A stretch of DNA of 64,000 nucleotides from Ailurus styani (GCA_002007465.1 LNAC01001220.1:124001-188000), one strand, 5' to 3'; shown: positions 1 through 17,594, counted from the first letter of the stretch. Made by a program: numbers and translations. Notes: generated from the letters alone by a model not told the origin.

Positions 1-224
1 CTGCCCTCACCAGCGTCACGCTGCACCCCTTCTCCTTGCACCGGCCTTCTGGATGTTCCAGCTGCCTGTCCTTTCTCTCCTACCCCCACCTCCCCTGCTC
101 TGCCGATTCCCCTGTCTTTCCCTTTGAGAGACAAAGCAGCCGCGTGAGTCGGGTCCTCCTCTCCCTGTGCCCCCTCCCCTGAGCACATATCGCAGTCTGT
201 AATTCATGCCCTTGTACGTGGTTC

Positions 225-345
225 CTCCTGGAGAACATTCCTTCCCGAAGGGCAGCAGCTGTGTCTGCCTCGCTCACCCAGCTGCGCCCAGAGAATGGAG
301 CACCAGTCCATGCTCGGAATGCTTACTGGCTGAATAAATTAATGC
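225..345 (+). repeat. L2-like LINE 3' end
   Basis: Pattern of 'GGGCAGCAGCTGTGTCTG', '...CAGAGAATGGAGCACC' and terminal 'GGCTGAATAAATT' resembles the L2 3' end. By memory of the consensus. Confidence 0.5.
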
Positions 346-464
346 TGGGAAGCCTGCCCCAGATCTCAGAACTAGTGAGCGGAAGATGTGAGCAGGGGCT
401 CAAACCCAGGCTCCGGAGACAACCATTCTCAATGAACGCTCTCTGTGGGCCCCACCCCTAATCG

Positions 465-661
465 TTTTTTTTCCTAATTTAAATTCAATTAATTAACATA
501 TAGTGTATTATTAGTTTCACATGATCAGTGATTCATCCGTTGCATGTAACACCCAGTGCTCATCCCATCCCATGCCCTCCTTAGTCCCCATCACCTGTGA
601 CCCCACCCCCCAGCCCCTCCAGCAACCCTCTCTTGTGGTTTGGCTCCCTCTCTGATTTCAT
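465..661 (-). mobile_element. Carnivore L1 3'UTR fragment
   Basis: Reverse complement ends ...TTAATTAATTGAATTTAAAT, the L1 tail seen in sense at about 33730. A SINE interrupts it at 677-890. Confidence 0.65.
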
Positions 662-676
662 CCTATTTTATTTTCT

Positions 677-890
677 TTTTTTTTTTCTTTTTTTTAAAGA
701 TTTTATTTATTTATTTGACACAGAGAGAGAAATTACAAGTAGACAGAGAGGCAGGCAGAGAGACAGGGAGAGGAGGAAGCAGGCTCCCTGCCGAGCAGAG
801 AGCCCGATGCGGGCCTCGATCCCAGGACGCTGAGATCATGACCTGAGCCGAAAGCAGAGGCTTTAACCCACTGAGCCACCCAGGCGCCCA
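677..890 (-). mobile_element. CAN-SINE with 15-bp target-site duplication
   Basis: Full-length element in reverse (poly-T first, ends ...GAGCCACCCAGGCGCCCA). TSD CCTATTTTATTTTCT at 662-676 and 891-905. Confidence 0.9.
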
Positions 891-905
891 CCTATTTTAT
901 TTTCT

Positions 906-1639
906 AAGTGGTGCCTTAAAACCTGGAGGCAGAAGCAGAAGCCGGTAGAGGCTCAGCCACCGGCCCGTCGCATCGGGAGGTGGCAGGCGTCATCCTCTAT
1001 GGGGTCGTTATTCTCTGAAGTGCTCCCTTACAGAACCATTAAGGAAAGGGCAGCTGGTGCTTTGCAACAAAAAAGAGCACCTGGGAGGCGGGGGTCAGAA
1101 GTCCGATGACTGTGGCTGCCTGGCAGTGGGGTGACCAAGGCAGCATCTCGCATACCGACCTTGTTGTGCACTTCCTGTCTTATAACGGGGTCAGCTCAGC
1201 CAAATGCAGAGCCAGGCAGATTCTCAAATCTCCCATTCAGCATTTCCATTGTAGTTTGGTAATAAATTCTGCTGTGAGCCTTTAAGATGAAAGCCAAACT
1301 GAAAAGTTAATTAAAGATAAAAATGGATGCTGTCAATTTTACTGCTGAAATTAAATGCGTTTTCACAGATTAAAGCAAAAAAAAAGCCAGTATTGATAGG
1401 GTATTAAAATTCAGTCCTTCAAGAGAAATGATATAAGAATAAAAGGTCCTTTTTTCAGGGGCTATTTCAGTGACTAATCAAAATGTAAAAGGGCAGACAT
1501 ATTTTCATGTACAGAGCTTCAAGAAAGAAAATTAATTGGCCATATTTTTATTACATTGTAATAGTTAAGTAGTAGTGCATAAAATCACATATCACAAAAT
1601 ATAAACCATATACATAACTAAGCTGTCTCTGTAGACTTT
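906..1639. other. Intergenic, no feature recognised
   Basis: Unique-looking A+T-rich sequence; no repeat head, exon or RNA gene seen. Confidence 0.5.
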
Positions 1640-1650
1640 AATAATAGCAT

Positions 1651-1841
1651 CTTTTTTTTAAGATTTTATTTATTTATTTGACAGAGACATTACAAGTAGG
1701 CAGAGAGGCAGGCAGAGAGAGAGGAGGAAACAGGCTCCCCACTGAGCGGGGAGCCCAACACGGGGCTCAATCCCAGGACCCTGAGACCATGACCCGAGCT
1801 GAAGGCAAAGGCTCTAACCCACTGGGCCACTCAGGCACCCC
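1651..1841 (-). mobile_element. CAN-SINE with 11-bp TSD
   Basis: TSD AATAATAGCAT at 1640-1650 and 1842-1852. Part of it is repeated after the N at 1888. Confidence 0.88.
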
Positions 1842-1887
1842 AATAATAGCATTTCTATACCACAACGTCATAGACCCAATGACCAGG

Positions 1888-1888
1888 N
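1888..1888. other. Single-N gap with 129-bp flanking duplication
   Basis: 1759-1887 and 1889-2017 match except two bases. Best read as unmerged overlapping contig ends. Confidence 0.9.
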
Positions 1889-2017
1889 CACGGGGCTCAA
1901 TCCCAGGACCCTGAGATCATGACCCGAGCTGAAGGCAAAGGCTCTAACCCACTGAGCCACTCAGGCACCCCAATAATAGCATTTCTATACCACAACGTCA
2001 TAGACCCAATGACCAGG

Positions 2018-4360
2018 AGAAAAATGCAAGTGAACAAGGAAATGGCAATTCACAGAGTGAATTATAATGTTATCTGGGCAAATATAAGCTCTTGTTACAA
2101 ATGAAGATACATTTCGACCGAAGAATGCAATGCAGTTACCCGTGCCCCCTGAAACGTCCAGAGCTTTTACACCTGGGTGTGATGAAGCACATCATCAAAG
2201 AATTTTTCCTTTAAAACAAACAGAAACAATACACAAGGAGAGATCTTAATTAAATCTCAACACACACACACACACAGTGGTAGTTATGTGGCAGTTCTAG
2301 ATAAGTTAATTAGCTCGATCATGGTGATCCTGTCACAATGGGCACATTTACCAGACACACATGTCGCTATCTCAATAAAGCTGCTAAACCATAGAGATTT
2401 CTACAGTTAAAAAAAAAAGACAAATACGGATTTCTGTAAATTTCTTCACCACATTTGCAATTAATTAATATGCAAAGCTTAACATTTGTATTAAGTAAAC
2501 ACAACCTATTATATATAAATATTTATTGCATTAAGTGACCTGTTCTTCATAGATGGCCCACTAGTACAGATTTATAAAAGCCATTATGCCCCTATTTGAT
2601 GTCTGCAAGACAGAGTTGTAAGTGTTCGATTCTGTGCAAAAGGTAGAATTTAAGCATTCTTATCAAACACACAATCTGGATGTCTCTCACTTTCTATTCC
2701 GGAACTGAGAGATATTCATAGACGCTGCTACACACATCAAAAGTTAAGTTCAAAAGACAAATTATACTGCAGGTATAGACCACAGATGCTCCAGAAATTT
2801 GTGGCTACACACCCAGCAGCAGAACTGCCATCTTAGAATTTAATTTAATGACTGCCAATTTAATTGTTCCCAGATTGTTCCCACTCCAATCAAGGGATAT
2901 TATGAAATTCTGTAACTCAAAAAAAGGCACACGAAAAAATCCAAAATTAAATAGACTTCACTTCCATTTGTGATTTGTACACTAACCACATAATGCTCTT
3001 AGGAAAGGGAGGATAAAAAGAAACCTAACTGGGGCTGTTTCTCTCGTTCGTTTGGGAATCTGCTCTCATTATCCACCCTAATTTATTTAGCAAGGGTTCT
3101 CCCCCAGCTTCAGTTCCTGTGCAATACTAATTGATGTCAAGTTTTTTTATGGCTGAGAAGCAAGACCAGATGGGTATCTTTCAGCAACACAAAGAGCTCG
3201 CTCTGAGGGTTAGAGTAATAGATGACATTGATTGTCCCAGAGAATTCATTATCTTTAACCTAATTCCACGCCACCTGAGCCAAGTCTCTGACAATTGGAA
3301 ATCGTTTGGTAATGTCCAGCTCCACAGCTGTCTCACCTGAGACTCAATCTTTCCTTGCTCTTCTAGAACACAGCTGATTAATTTCAGGTGTTTTCAATTT
3401 CTTGCACATTGAAGAATACTTGAGACCCTCTGCATGCCAAAGGACATTTTGATTCCTGGTTGCATGTGATCTTCTTGTCATCAGGGAACCAGGGCTGAAC
3501 TTGCCTGTTGGACTTCCGATACACGTCTTCTTTCCCCAGTGCTCTGTGGGAGAACAGACTGGAGCACAGAAAGATAGCAGCCTATTGGGAAGTACATGGT
3601 CTGTGGTCTTTGATGTCAAATAAACATGAATTTGAATTCTTGCTGTCACATCCCAGCTATTCATTCAACAGATATTTGAGTATCAATATCTGATGCAGAT
3701 GGTTCGTGCCAAAATGATAGTTTGTGCTCTGTCCTATAGAGAAAGGGTTTTCTAAGGCTTCAAAATACTTCAGGAAGCAACAAGAAGGAAAAGTACATAT
3801 TTTAACGTCTTCTTTGAAACCATTTTTCAACAAATGGCCTATAATTTGCCGAGGTCTACCAGTAGACCTGTTCAGCATCCAGGCCAGTGAGAGAAAAGCA
3901 CACTATGGCCAACACTGAGCAAGATTGTAAGGGTGGTTTTTTATTCAATCTGTTGTGTATTTTGCAAAGTGAGCACGTATTGTCTTATAATCAGAAAAAG
4001 TAAGTTACTGGATTGTCCGGGACCCAGGAGACAATTTATCCTGGATTCTCCCATTCTGTATGATTTGGAATTTTTCAGAGAATATTATATAAGGCTCTTT
4101 GGTATAGAATCAAAGGCTCAGCCTTTCCTAGTGTTAGGAATAAAGGCCCTTAGAGAAGAGATCCTTCCTCCCAACATGAAAGGAATCAGAAGTCCTCTCC
4201 TACCGTGAGACCTATTTCAACGGAAACTAACCAATTCATATACATCCACTCAGGAGTCAATCCAGTTTCTACTTATACTGGGCCCTTTTAGAAGAAAAGA
4301 GGAGAAAGTAGACTCCTTTTACGATCTGAACCGCTAATATGAATGTCTGGCACGAAGGCG
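2018..4360. other. Intergenic, mostly unique A+T-rich DNA
   Basis: Contains (CA)8 at 2261-2276. Short open frames (for example 3344-3664 minus, 3933-4208 plus) have no recognisable product. Confidence 0.45.
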
Positions 4361-4369
4361 GATTAAAAA

Positions 4370-4860
4370 TAAAGCAAGATATGACCCAGCAATTCCAGCT
4401 GGGGACATGCCCCAGAGAAACAGAAGCCTAAGTCCACACAGAGAGTGGGCGTGTGTGTTCGCAGCAGCGCTGGTCACGACACCCCCAAATGGAGACCACC
4501 CTCATGTCCACCACGCAGTCTGACCACACTGTGGGTTATTACTCAGCAGTAAAAACAAGGGATTCTTGCCATTACTTCTCTTACCAAGTAAGCTGTGATC
4601 TGCCAACACGTGCTGGGCCGCGATGAACCTTAACGTGACCCCGGGTGAGACGCCAGTCGCAGACGACCACACAGCGGCTTGCCGACTACACTCCGTGACA
4701 CGTCCACAGCGGGCAAATCTGATTGGACACAGAGCCAACTGGAGGGTGCTCAGGGCCAGGGGAACTGGGGTGACGGCCAAGTGGCACAGGGGTTCTGTCT
4801 GGGAGAATGAAAACGTTCTAAACCGTGCTATTGGCAGCACAGCCATGAAGACAAACTAAC
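4370..4860 (+). mobile_element. Old L1 3'-end fragment
   Basis: 'GATATGACCCAGCAATTCCA' and 'GGGTTATTACTCAGCAGTAA' are typical of L1 3' regions in sense orientation. Confidence 0.6.
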
Positions 4861-5120
4861 GCCAACAGTGTGTGCGTCCGGCGGGGGGGAACCTGCGTGG
4901 TATATAATGTTGTCATGAAGTCCTTACTGCAAAGAAGGTCATTCACTCAAGAACATTACTGTGAACGACAGAATTAAGGTTGCATCATTAGTTGAAATAC
5001 TGACTTTTAAAAATAGATAGCAATTATATTTTTTATTTTTAATTTTTACCAATTATATTTCTTAAATTCTGCATAAAACAAGAAATTTACTAGAAGAATG
5101 TCTGTACACTTTTTAAAAAA

Positions 5121-5591
5121 ACTGTAATTCCATTAGCATTCACATCCAGTGTAATATTCGTGTCAGGTGTACAATACGGTGATCTGACCCTTACGTACAG
5201 CACCCGCGCTCATCACAACCAGTGCCCCCTTCATCCCCATCCCGTCTCCCCCACCCCCCACCTCCTCCCCTCCGGTCAGCAGCAGTGTGTCCTCTGTAGT
5301 TAAGAGTCTCCTTCTTGGTTTCTCTTGTTTATTTTGCTTCTTAAATTCCACGTGAGGGAGGCCATACCGTACTGTCTCTCTCTGACTGACATATTTCACT
5401 TGGCATCATGCTCTCTAGCTCCATCCACGTCGTTGCAAACGGTAAGTATTCATTCTTTTTGATGGCTGAGTAATATTCCATGGCATATATATAGTACATC
5501 TTCTTTATTGGGCTGCTTACGTAGTTTGGCTATTGTTGAAAAGGCTGCAATAAACATCAGGGTGCATGTATCTTTTCAAATTAGTGTTTTG
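5121..5591 (-). mobile_element. L1 3'UTR fragment
   Basis: 'GATGGCTGAGTAATATTCCA' is the reverse complement of the usual L1 3'-end phrase; also 'GCTGCAATAAACATCAGGGT'. Bounded on the right by a SINE insertion. Confidence 0.75.
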
Positions 5592-5792
5592 GGGGCACCT
5601 GGGTGGCTCAGTGGGTTAAAGCCGCTGCCTTCGGCTCAGGTCATGATCCCAGGGTCCTGGGATCGAGGCCCACATCGGGCTCTCTGCTCAGTGGGGAGCC
5701 TGCTTCCTCCTCTCTCCTCTCTCTCTGCCTGCCTCTCTGCCTACTTGTGATCTCTCTCTCTCTGTGTCAAATGAATAAATTTTAAAAAAATC
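5592..5792 (+). mobile_element. CAN-SINE with about 17-bp TSD
   Basis: TTCAAATTAG(T/C)GTTTTGG at 5575-5592 and 5793-5810; forward element with A-rich tail. Confidence 0.9.
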
Positions 5793-6187
5793 TTCAAATT
5801 AGCGTTTTGGTACAGAATGTTTATATACTTTGGCATGGGGAGTATCTTTATATGTATTATACTAACAACAAGAAATGTAAATGACTCACAGCTTTGCCTA
5901 CAAAAACACAAAAAAACTCCCATTAACAGCATTAAAAACAAAAATGCAAGTGTTAAGATGAGAAGACACTGGGACTCAGGAATGACTTTTCTAAGTCCCG
6001 TGACAGGAAGCCAGGCAAGGAGATGGGCAGACAAGGCACTAAAAGAATATAAGTGAAGAGTATCTGGAAGAAAAAGAGGGGGAAAGCGTGTGACATGGAT
6101 TCACTGGGCGATGGGCACTGTTACCAAGTTCTTCCCTACCAGGCCAAAACAACAAAAAAATGTTAGAAAATTTTAGGGGTAGTTCAT

Positions 6188-6397
6188 CAAGTTTTTTTGT
6201 TTGCTTATTTGTTTGTTTTTAAGAGTTTTATTTATTTGAGAGAGTGCATGCCTGAGCAGGGTAGCAGAAAGAATCTGCAGCAGACTCTGCCCTGAGCATG
6301 GAGCCTGATGCAGGGCTCGATCCCACAACCATGAGAGCAGGACCCGAACTGAAACCAAATGTCTGAGGCTTCACCGAGTGAGCCGCCCTGGCCCCGC
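6188..6397 (-). mobile_element. Diverged CAN-SINE
   Basis: T-rich start, 'TTTTATTTATTTGAGAGAGT', ends '...GAGTGAGCCGCCCTGGCCCC'. Confidence 0.7.
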
Positions 6398-6654
6398 TCC
6401 TCATGTTCCTGAGGCTTTCAGCTCCGGGCTGAGTCAGAGGCCTTGGGGCAGCTTTCCTGCTCCTCCAGCCCCTTACTCTGGGGAGCTTCGCTCCTCTGTT
6501 CCCTTCACCACTGAGACCCCCATCCTTCCTCCCATTTCTGCAGCCTCACAGCTGGTCTCCCCACCCTGTCCCCTCCCATCCGATTCAGCTCCCAGACTCG
6601 AGTTAGGATGTATTCATTTCCCTCATTCACTCCAAAATCTGGGCCTCCTGAGGG

Positions 6655-6786
6655 GATGGAGCCCCGCGTGGGGATCCCTGCTCAGTGGGGAGAGTCGGCT
6701 TCTCCCTCTCCCTTCACCTCTCCTCCTGCTCATGCTGCCTCTCTCTCTCAAATAAATAAAATCAAGAAAAGAAATAAAAAAAAAAA
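6655..6786 (+). mobile_element. 5'-truncated CAN-SINE
   Basis: Only the 3' half ('GGGATCCCTGCTCAGTGGGG' to A-rich tail) is present. Confidence 0.65.
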
Positions 6787-7664
6787 CCACAACTCTCCGT
6801 GGCTCCTGCATGGCACAGAGGACAGGCTGATCGATCCGCAAAGCTGTCTGGCCTCTGCACATTTCCACCCTTGTCTCCTGTCCTTAATCGTCTTCCCTGA
6901 ATGCTGGGCTCCAGCTCTGCTCAGCTACAGGCTTTCCATAAATGTGGGAGGCTGTCCCACTGCCAGGCCCTCACTCCTGAGCAGCTCTCGGCCACTGGGG
7001 GTCCAGCACGTGTCCACATTAGCGAGGAGTTGATTATAGCCCTGCCCTTCCGGCACAGTAATAACTGGGAACTTGTCTTACTCAGCCACAAACTGCCATC
7101 ACCTAAAATTACCAGCTACATGGTAAATAGGAACAGAAATGAATCTACTTTCTGGGGTGTTTTGTTTTTCTTTTTTTCCAGAACATGGAATATTTTTGCA
7201 CTGCTAACACTTTCATGGACCTTTCAAAGTGCTAGACTGCAGAAATCCGAAACTTGCTTATTTTCTGATTAAGAAAAACTCCAGAAGTAAAATTATACAC
7301 AGGAGCACCTGTCATTTCCCCACGAGCCATTTTTAAAACATGATTTGTAACTTGCCCAAAGGAAATCGACGCCAGATTTCAGCCTTTTAGCTCTTTGGTT
7401 TCCAGCTTCTGCCTATCAGGGCGCTCCTGCCTTTGGCCGTGCCCTGTTGGGAAGAGCCCACGTTCAGATGAGGACTGCTGAGCTACGTTCACGCATCAGC
7501 AACACGCTGCAATCCAGAGCTACAAACACGCCACAGGGCAGAAAGGGGGCTAGGGAGAATCTAGGCTGAATGTAACCTTGGGACAAGGAAAAAAACAGGG
7601 AAGTCCCCTCCCCACCCCCAGTTTTCCTTTTCCCCCAGCATGAAATTATTTCAACAAAAGGGCC
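6787..7664. other. Intergenic, no feature recognised
   Basis: No exon-like segment or clear repeat seen. Confidence 0.45.
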
Positions 7665-7771
7665 AGCGGCACCTGGCTGGCTCAGTCAGTGGGGCACATG
7701 ACTCTCCTCTCCGGGTTTTGAGTTCAAACCCCACATTGGCTGCAGAGAGGACTTCAAATAATAAAAAATCT
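7665..7771 (+). mobile_element. Short tRNA-Lys-type SINE
   Basis: 'CACCTGGCTGGCTCAGTCAG' A-box region and 'GAGTTCAAACCCC' B-box, ends in an A-rich tail; directly followed by another SINE. Confidence 0.7.
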
Positions 7772-7973
7772 TAGGGGCACCTGAGGGGCTCAGTCAGTTA
7801 AGTATCTGCCTTTGGCTCAGGTCATGATCCCAGAATCCCGGGCTCAAGACCTGCGTGGGGTTCCCTGCTCATGGGAAGCCTGCTTCTCCCTCTGCCTCTA
7901 CCCACCCCCCTGCTCATGCTCACTCTTTCAAATAAATAAAATCTTTAAAATAATAAATCTTTTTTTAAAAAAG
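7772..7973 (+). mobile_element. CAN-SINE
   Basis: 'GGGGCACCTGAGGGGCTCAG' head to AAATAAATAAAATC tail. Confidence 0.8.
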
Positions 7974-9363
7974 GTGAGTATATTGAGATTTTTCCATCAT
8001 CAGGATGAAGTCCTGAATACTTGCTCCGGACGTTGTAGGAAAATGCGCTAGGAACTCACCCCCCAGCTTCTGCAGTTGTAACTTCAGGAAAGTGCTCAAG
8101 CAGTGGTCAGAATACAGAAAACCCACTGGTTCTACTACCTGGACGGAAAGGGAGTGGATATCAGGATTTCACTCTGGCGTATCAAGGACAATCGTTCCCT
8201 CGTTCCTCGGTTTCTGAGGCCTAATACGTGCCCATTTCTGTTCTCAATGCTGGGACATAGCTGTTAAGTCCCTGCTCTGAACAGTAAGCAGACGTGCCGA
8301 GTGGTGAGGAGGGCTTGGAGAAACACCCCCACAGGGTCAGGGAGAATGCGTGCATGGGGGAACAGCTGCTCCTTTCCGGGAGGTGGTCTGAACGAGGGGA
8401 CACTGGAACATGGGGGGCGGGCAATGCAGACACTCCAGGGCAGAGCAGTCTCAAGGGGCTTCGTATCTCAAGGAACAAGAAGGCTCATTCAGATGAGCCC
8501 CTGGTGGAACAGAAGGAAGCAGTGGGGCCCCTTGTAAGCCAGAGAAAAGGACTGGCTGTCCCTGGGCAGGAAGGGTGACCAGGCCACGGGTCGAGGGCTG
8601 CCCCTGGTTGCTATGTTGAGGACGGACTGAAGGGAAGACCCGGCACAAGGCTGTCCAATCTGTGTGAGAGGCTATGGTGGCCAACGCCTGGACTCGGGAT
8701 CTATTCTGGGGACAGGGAGCTCACTTCTCCACCTCCACTTTCGGGAGGAATGAGACGGAAAGGATCACATGACCACGTGCAGCTGATCCTCGCCATTTAG
8801 ACTCTGCATTTTCGGATCTGCTTATAACCTCAGGCCAACACGGACGGGACCCTGGTGGTCACTACGGACGGGCACAGGTGTGCACATGCCCAGCCAGGAT
8901 CAGACCGGAACCCCACCTCTTCTTCTCAGCCTGTATGGCAAGAGCATACTTTCGGTCTATTTTATGCCTGTCTTTCACACCTTTGTGCTGCTGGTGACCC
9001 CGCCTAAGCTCAGGGCCAAAGTACTGGCTGGCGATCCCCCCCACAGAGGAGATGCATGGGTCAGATGAGCTCTTTCAGTGGGTTACAGCTGTTGGCCATG
9101 AGCTCAAGGTTAATGAGTTGTCGATACACGTCAAATAAGATGTCTTTAAACAGAAACAAACACAAAACAAGGTCACATATTGATGGGTTGATGAAAGCGT
9201 GGCCAGCAGCTCTTAGGATCCTGGTCTGGTACCTGCTCCCCCCAGGCCACGGATCAGTACTTGCTTATCCAGTGTTCGCGATTGTCTGACAGAACACAGC
9301 TACTGAGAATAACAGCAACCAGCTGTCTAGAGTGAAAGGACACTTGGATTAAAAAAGCACCAA
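7974..9363. other. Intergenic, no feature recognised
   Basis: Moderately G+C-rich unique-looking DNA. Open frames at 8294-8578 and 8221-8478 overlap on opposite strands and show no conserved domain. Confidence 0.4.
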
Positions 9364-9553
9364 GGGGCACCTGGGTGGCTCAGTTGGTGAAACATCTGCC
9401 TTCGGCTCAGGTCATGATCCCAGGGTCTTGGGATCGAGCCCTGCATCGGACTCCCTGCTAGGGAGTCTGCTTCTCCATCACCCTCTGCCTAATGCTCTGC
9501 CTACTTGTACCTCTCCATCAAATAAATGAGTAAAATCTTTAAAAAAAAAAAAA
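9364..9553 (+). mobile_element. CAN-SINE
   Basis: 'GGGGCACCTGGGTGGCTCAG' head and poly-A tail. Confidence 0.88.
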
Positions 9554-10590
9554 TGTAAGCACCCTGTCAGAGGGCTTGGGAACAGATCTTGGCAGGCCGG
9601 CCGGCAGTGAGGCTGGCACGCACACACCACCCCTACTGTCCACATTACGGGGTGGAGCCCAGCATGTGCTCTAACAAGCTCCGCGTGGGTTTCTCATGTG
9701 TCCTCAAACCCGAGAACCCCCTGGGGAGCTGTGGTGTCTCCCGCCCCCGGGCTGTGGGGCACAGGAGGGCCGACTTCTACAGGTGCTGTAGCGGGCCAAC
9801 CAGGCCCACACTCCGGAGCGCAGCTCTGTAGTTTCTGGCAAAGCAGGCTCCATCAAGACAGCCGGACTCAGCCGTGGAGCTCCCTCTAGTCAAATCTAAA
9901 CCATCCTCCTCTTTGGTTCCTCTCTTCTGCTGTGGCCTTCATGTCCCAGCTTGGGCTGCGGGTGGCCTGTGCCAGCGGCAGGACCCTCAGCCTGCCTTGC
10001 TCACCCCCACCCCCAGTTCCCGCCCAGCCCTCGCCTTCATCCTCAGACCCAACCCCTGTGGACAGAGCCTCTGAGAGAGGAGCAGGGGGGCGGGAACCCA
10101 GAGTGTAAGCACCACAGTCAGGAGGACATGGGAAAGGGACACCCAAAGAGACACTTCCCAAAGGCAGCTTCAGAACTGCTGTTTGCAAGTGGGGCAGTGG
10201 GTATGTGGGGTTTCCACTTAGTCACGCCTTCCATGTGTCGCCAACTACTCATGGATGTGTACGTATGTGCAGGCGTGTGCACACACTTCCAGTCCGGTAT
10301 GAAGCCGTCAGCACCAGGGACAGGACGGGGCGCCTGCATCCCTGGGTTTCTACCCTGCAGACGCCTAGAACAGGATGGCTGTATTCTGCTCCAAACGGAA
10401 GGAGGACAACAGCAAAGGAACCTTGAGTGCGCCATCCGCCCCCTTTTTATTTATGAAGTTAGCACCCATCAGCTGTCCTAGCTCACGGACACAATGTGCA
10501 AGGGCCACCACAGGGCACCTGGCTCACGGGGAGACCATGACCCCAACTCATCCCAGGGCCGTCAGCAATTCCTGCCACAGACACTCTTCC
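9554..10590. other. Intergenic / PSMA4 3' flank
   Basis: No exon recognised; open frames such as 9951-10481 are G+C-driven and have no recognisable domain. Confidence 0.4.
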
Positions 10591-10615
10591 TTCACCGCCT
10601 TGGTTCTTTCCATGT

Positions 10616-10621
10616 TTTATT
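10616..10621 (-). promoter_or_regulatory. PSMA4: PSMA4 polyadenylation signal
   Basis: AATAAA on the minus strand about 210 nt after the stop. Cleavage would fall near 10595-10605, giving a short 3'UTR. A second TTTATT occurs at about 10446 and could be an alternative distal site. Confidence 0.7.
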
Positions 10622-10829
10622 ACCCAAAACAAGAAGGGGCGAGGGCGTCCACGACGAATAACCGCCGTTACAAGATTCAACGGACAGAGACGGCGAGGAC
10701 CCGATGCAGCTGGTGCCACCCGCGTCTTCCCACACCAGCAAGAACAAGTGGGACTTTGTCAGGGTGGAAAGAAGGATGGCGAGGGCACCGAATGACCCCA
10801 CGTGAGCTATAAAACCCTGGGTTCCCCTT

Positions 10830-16005
<5,176 letters not shown>

Positions 16006-16008
<3 letters not shown>

Positions 16009-16031
16009 GTTTTCTGAACTTTATGTAATTC
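16006..16031 (-). CDS. PSMA4: PSMA4 exon 2 (5'UTR plus ATG)
   Basis: A 26-nt micro-exon between acceptor ...TTTTTACAG (16032-16033 is the AG) and donor GTGAGT (16000-16005). Only 16006-16008 codes (initiator Met); 16009-16031 is 5'UTR. Confidence 0.9.
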
Positions 16032-16327
16032 CTGTAAAAAGAAAGTAAGAGCATTATTAAAATGAAATTTACAATTTAAGGAGCATTTCCCGACTTAAAA
16101 AGAAAAATCTGTTTTGTTGACTCCCTTCACTGATCTAATATTCACAATGCAGCAGACACGAGGTCAGATGCTGGAATCCCAAAACGAGGAACACCAATCC
16201 CTTCCCCGAAGAGCTTACAGCCTGGTATTCAGGTGAGAGAGGCAGACACACACAATTATAAAGCAATGGGTAAACAGAGGTGCTAGGGGTAGAGCAGGAA
16301 GAGGAATGGGGAAAATTCCAGAAAGCT

Positions 16328-16532
16328 GGGGTGCCAAGGTGGCACCATGGACTGGGTGTCTGACTCTTGGTTTCACGTCATGATCTCAGGGTCCTGGAAT
16401 CCAGCCCCGTGTCAGGCTCCGTGCTTGGTATGGAGTCCACTTGGGACTTTCCCTCCCTCCCTCTGCCCCTCCTCCCCACTCACGTGGGGGTGCTCTCACT
16501 CACTCTCTTAAATAAATCTTAAAAAAGAAAAA
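16328..16532 (+). mobile_element. Diverged CAN-SINE
   Basis: 'GGGGTGCCAAGGTGGCACCA' head, CTCT-rich middle, AAATAAATCTT tail. Confidence 0.7.
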
Positions 16533-16591
16533 CAATCAAGAATTTTTTGAGAAACAATTACTGAAAATAAAGATAAAAGTTCAAATTAGTG

Positions 16592-16846
16592 GACGCCTGG
16601 GTGGCTCAGTGGGTTAAAGCCACTGCCTTCGGCTCAGGTCATGATCCCAGGNAGTTCAAATTAGTGGACGGCTGGGTGGCTCAGTGGGTTAAAGCCGCTG
16701 CCTTCGGCTCAGGTCATGATCCCAGGGTCCTGGGATCGAGGCCCACACAGGACTCTCTGCGCGGCAGGGAGCCTGCTTCCTCCTCTCTCTCTGCCTGCCT
16801 CTCTGCGTCAAATGAATAAATAAAAAAATCTTAAAAAAAAAAAAAA
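16592..16846 (+). mobile_element. CAN-SINE carrying the assembly duplication
   Basis: Its 5' end occurs twice around the N at 16652. TSD 'AGTTCAAATTAG' at 16578 and about 16849. Confidence 0.88.
16652..16652. other. Single-N gap with 74-bp flanking duplication
   Basis: 16578-16651 and 16653-16726 match except two bases; the duplicated piece includes a SINE 5' end. Confidence 0.88.
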
Positions 16847-17594
16847 GAGTTCAAATTAGAGATGGGAGAGGCAGAAATAAGGTTGGGAACCATTAGGCCT
16901 AAGAGGAAGAGTAGGGGAAGGGAGATGGGGAGAGCAGCCGAGGCATGAGAGAGAACCTGCTCAAAGGGCACTGGGACAGGACAGCTCAAAGGTGAGAGAC
17001 AAACTGCTAAAGTTAAAAGAATCTGAAGAAGCTAGAGAGCTAAGTAAGTATAAAGATGCACGCAAAGCCTTGAATGCCAAGAGGCTGAGGCTTTCTCCAG
17101 AGTGATACAGAGTCCCAACCTAGAGACGGTAGGGGTGGTAATCTTCGGTTCACCATTACTATTCCTGCAAAAGTCAACACTGGGGCTCAGTGTAATTTAG
17201 TGTAAATGCCAAACTTCAGACTGCAAAGCCTATTTTCCTAAATCCCAGAATACTGGAAATTAAGCCTAGAGAGATAAGCTAGGGATCCAAGCTCAGACCC
17301 CAACCCTGAAAGCCCCACCAACCCAAGTAAAAACTGCACATTTTCTCTCTCAGGCAATGGGGCTCCACGGAAAGACTGTGGGCCAAAGAGCCACAGGAAC
17401 TGAATGACATTTAGGAAGATCACTGTAGCTGAAGAGAGAATGAAGAAAAGTTAACCAGTTAGGAGGCTGTTACAACAGTCGGCAGGGGAAAGCTAAGGAT
17501 GGCCCTCAGCACAAGCACCGCTGTGCATCTCGGATGCAGTTCCAGCAGGGCAACTTTCCAGTACCCGGCCCTCCCAAGTGTCGCCCCCACCCCA

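Noticed and set aside
4623..4859. Small open frame at 4623-4859
   Set aside because: Lies inside an old L1 3' fragment; overlapping frame on the other strand; no conserved product.
9951..10481. 176-codon open frame left of PSMA4 as a CHRNA5 piece
   Set aside because: No nicotinic-receptor motif (Cys-loop, TM segments) visible; frames overlap on both strands in G+C-rich DNA; CHRNA5 should lie further left.
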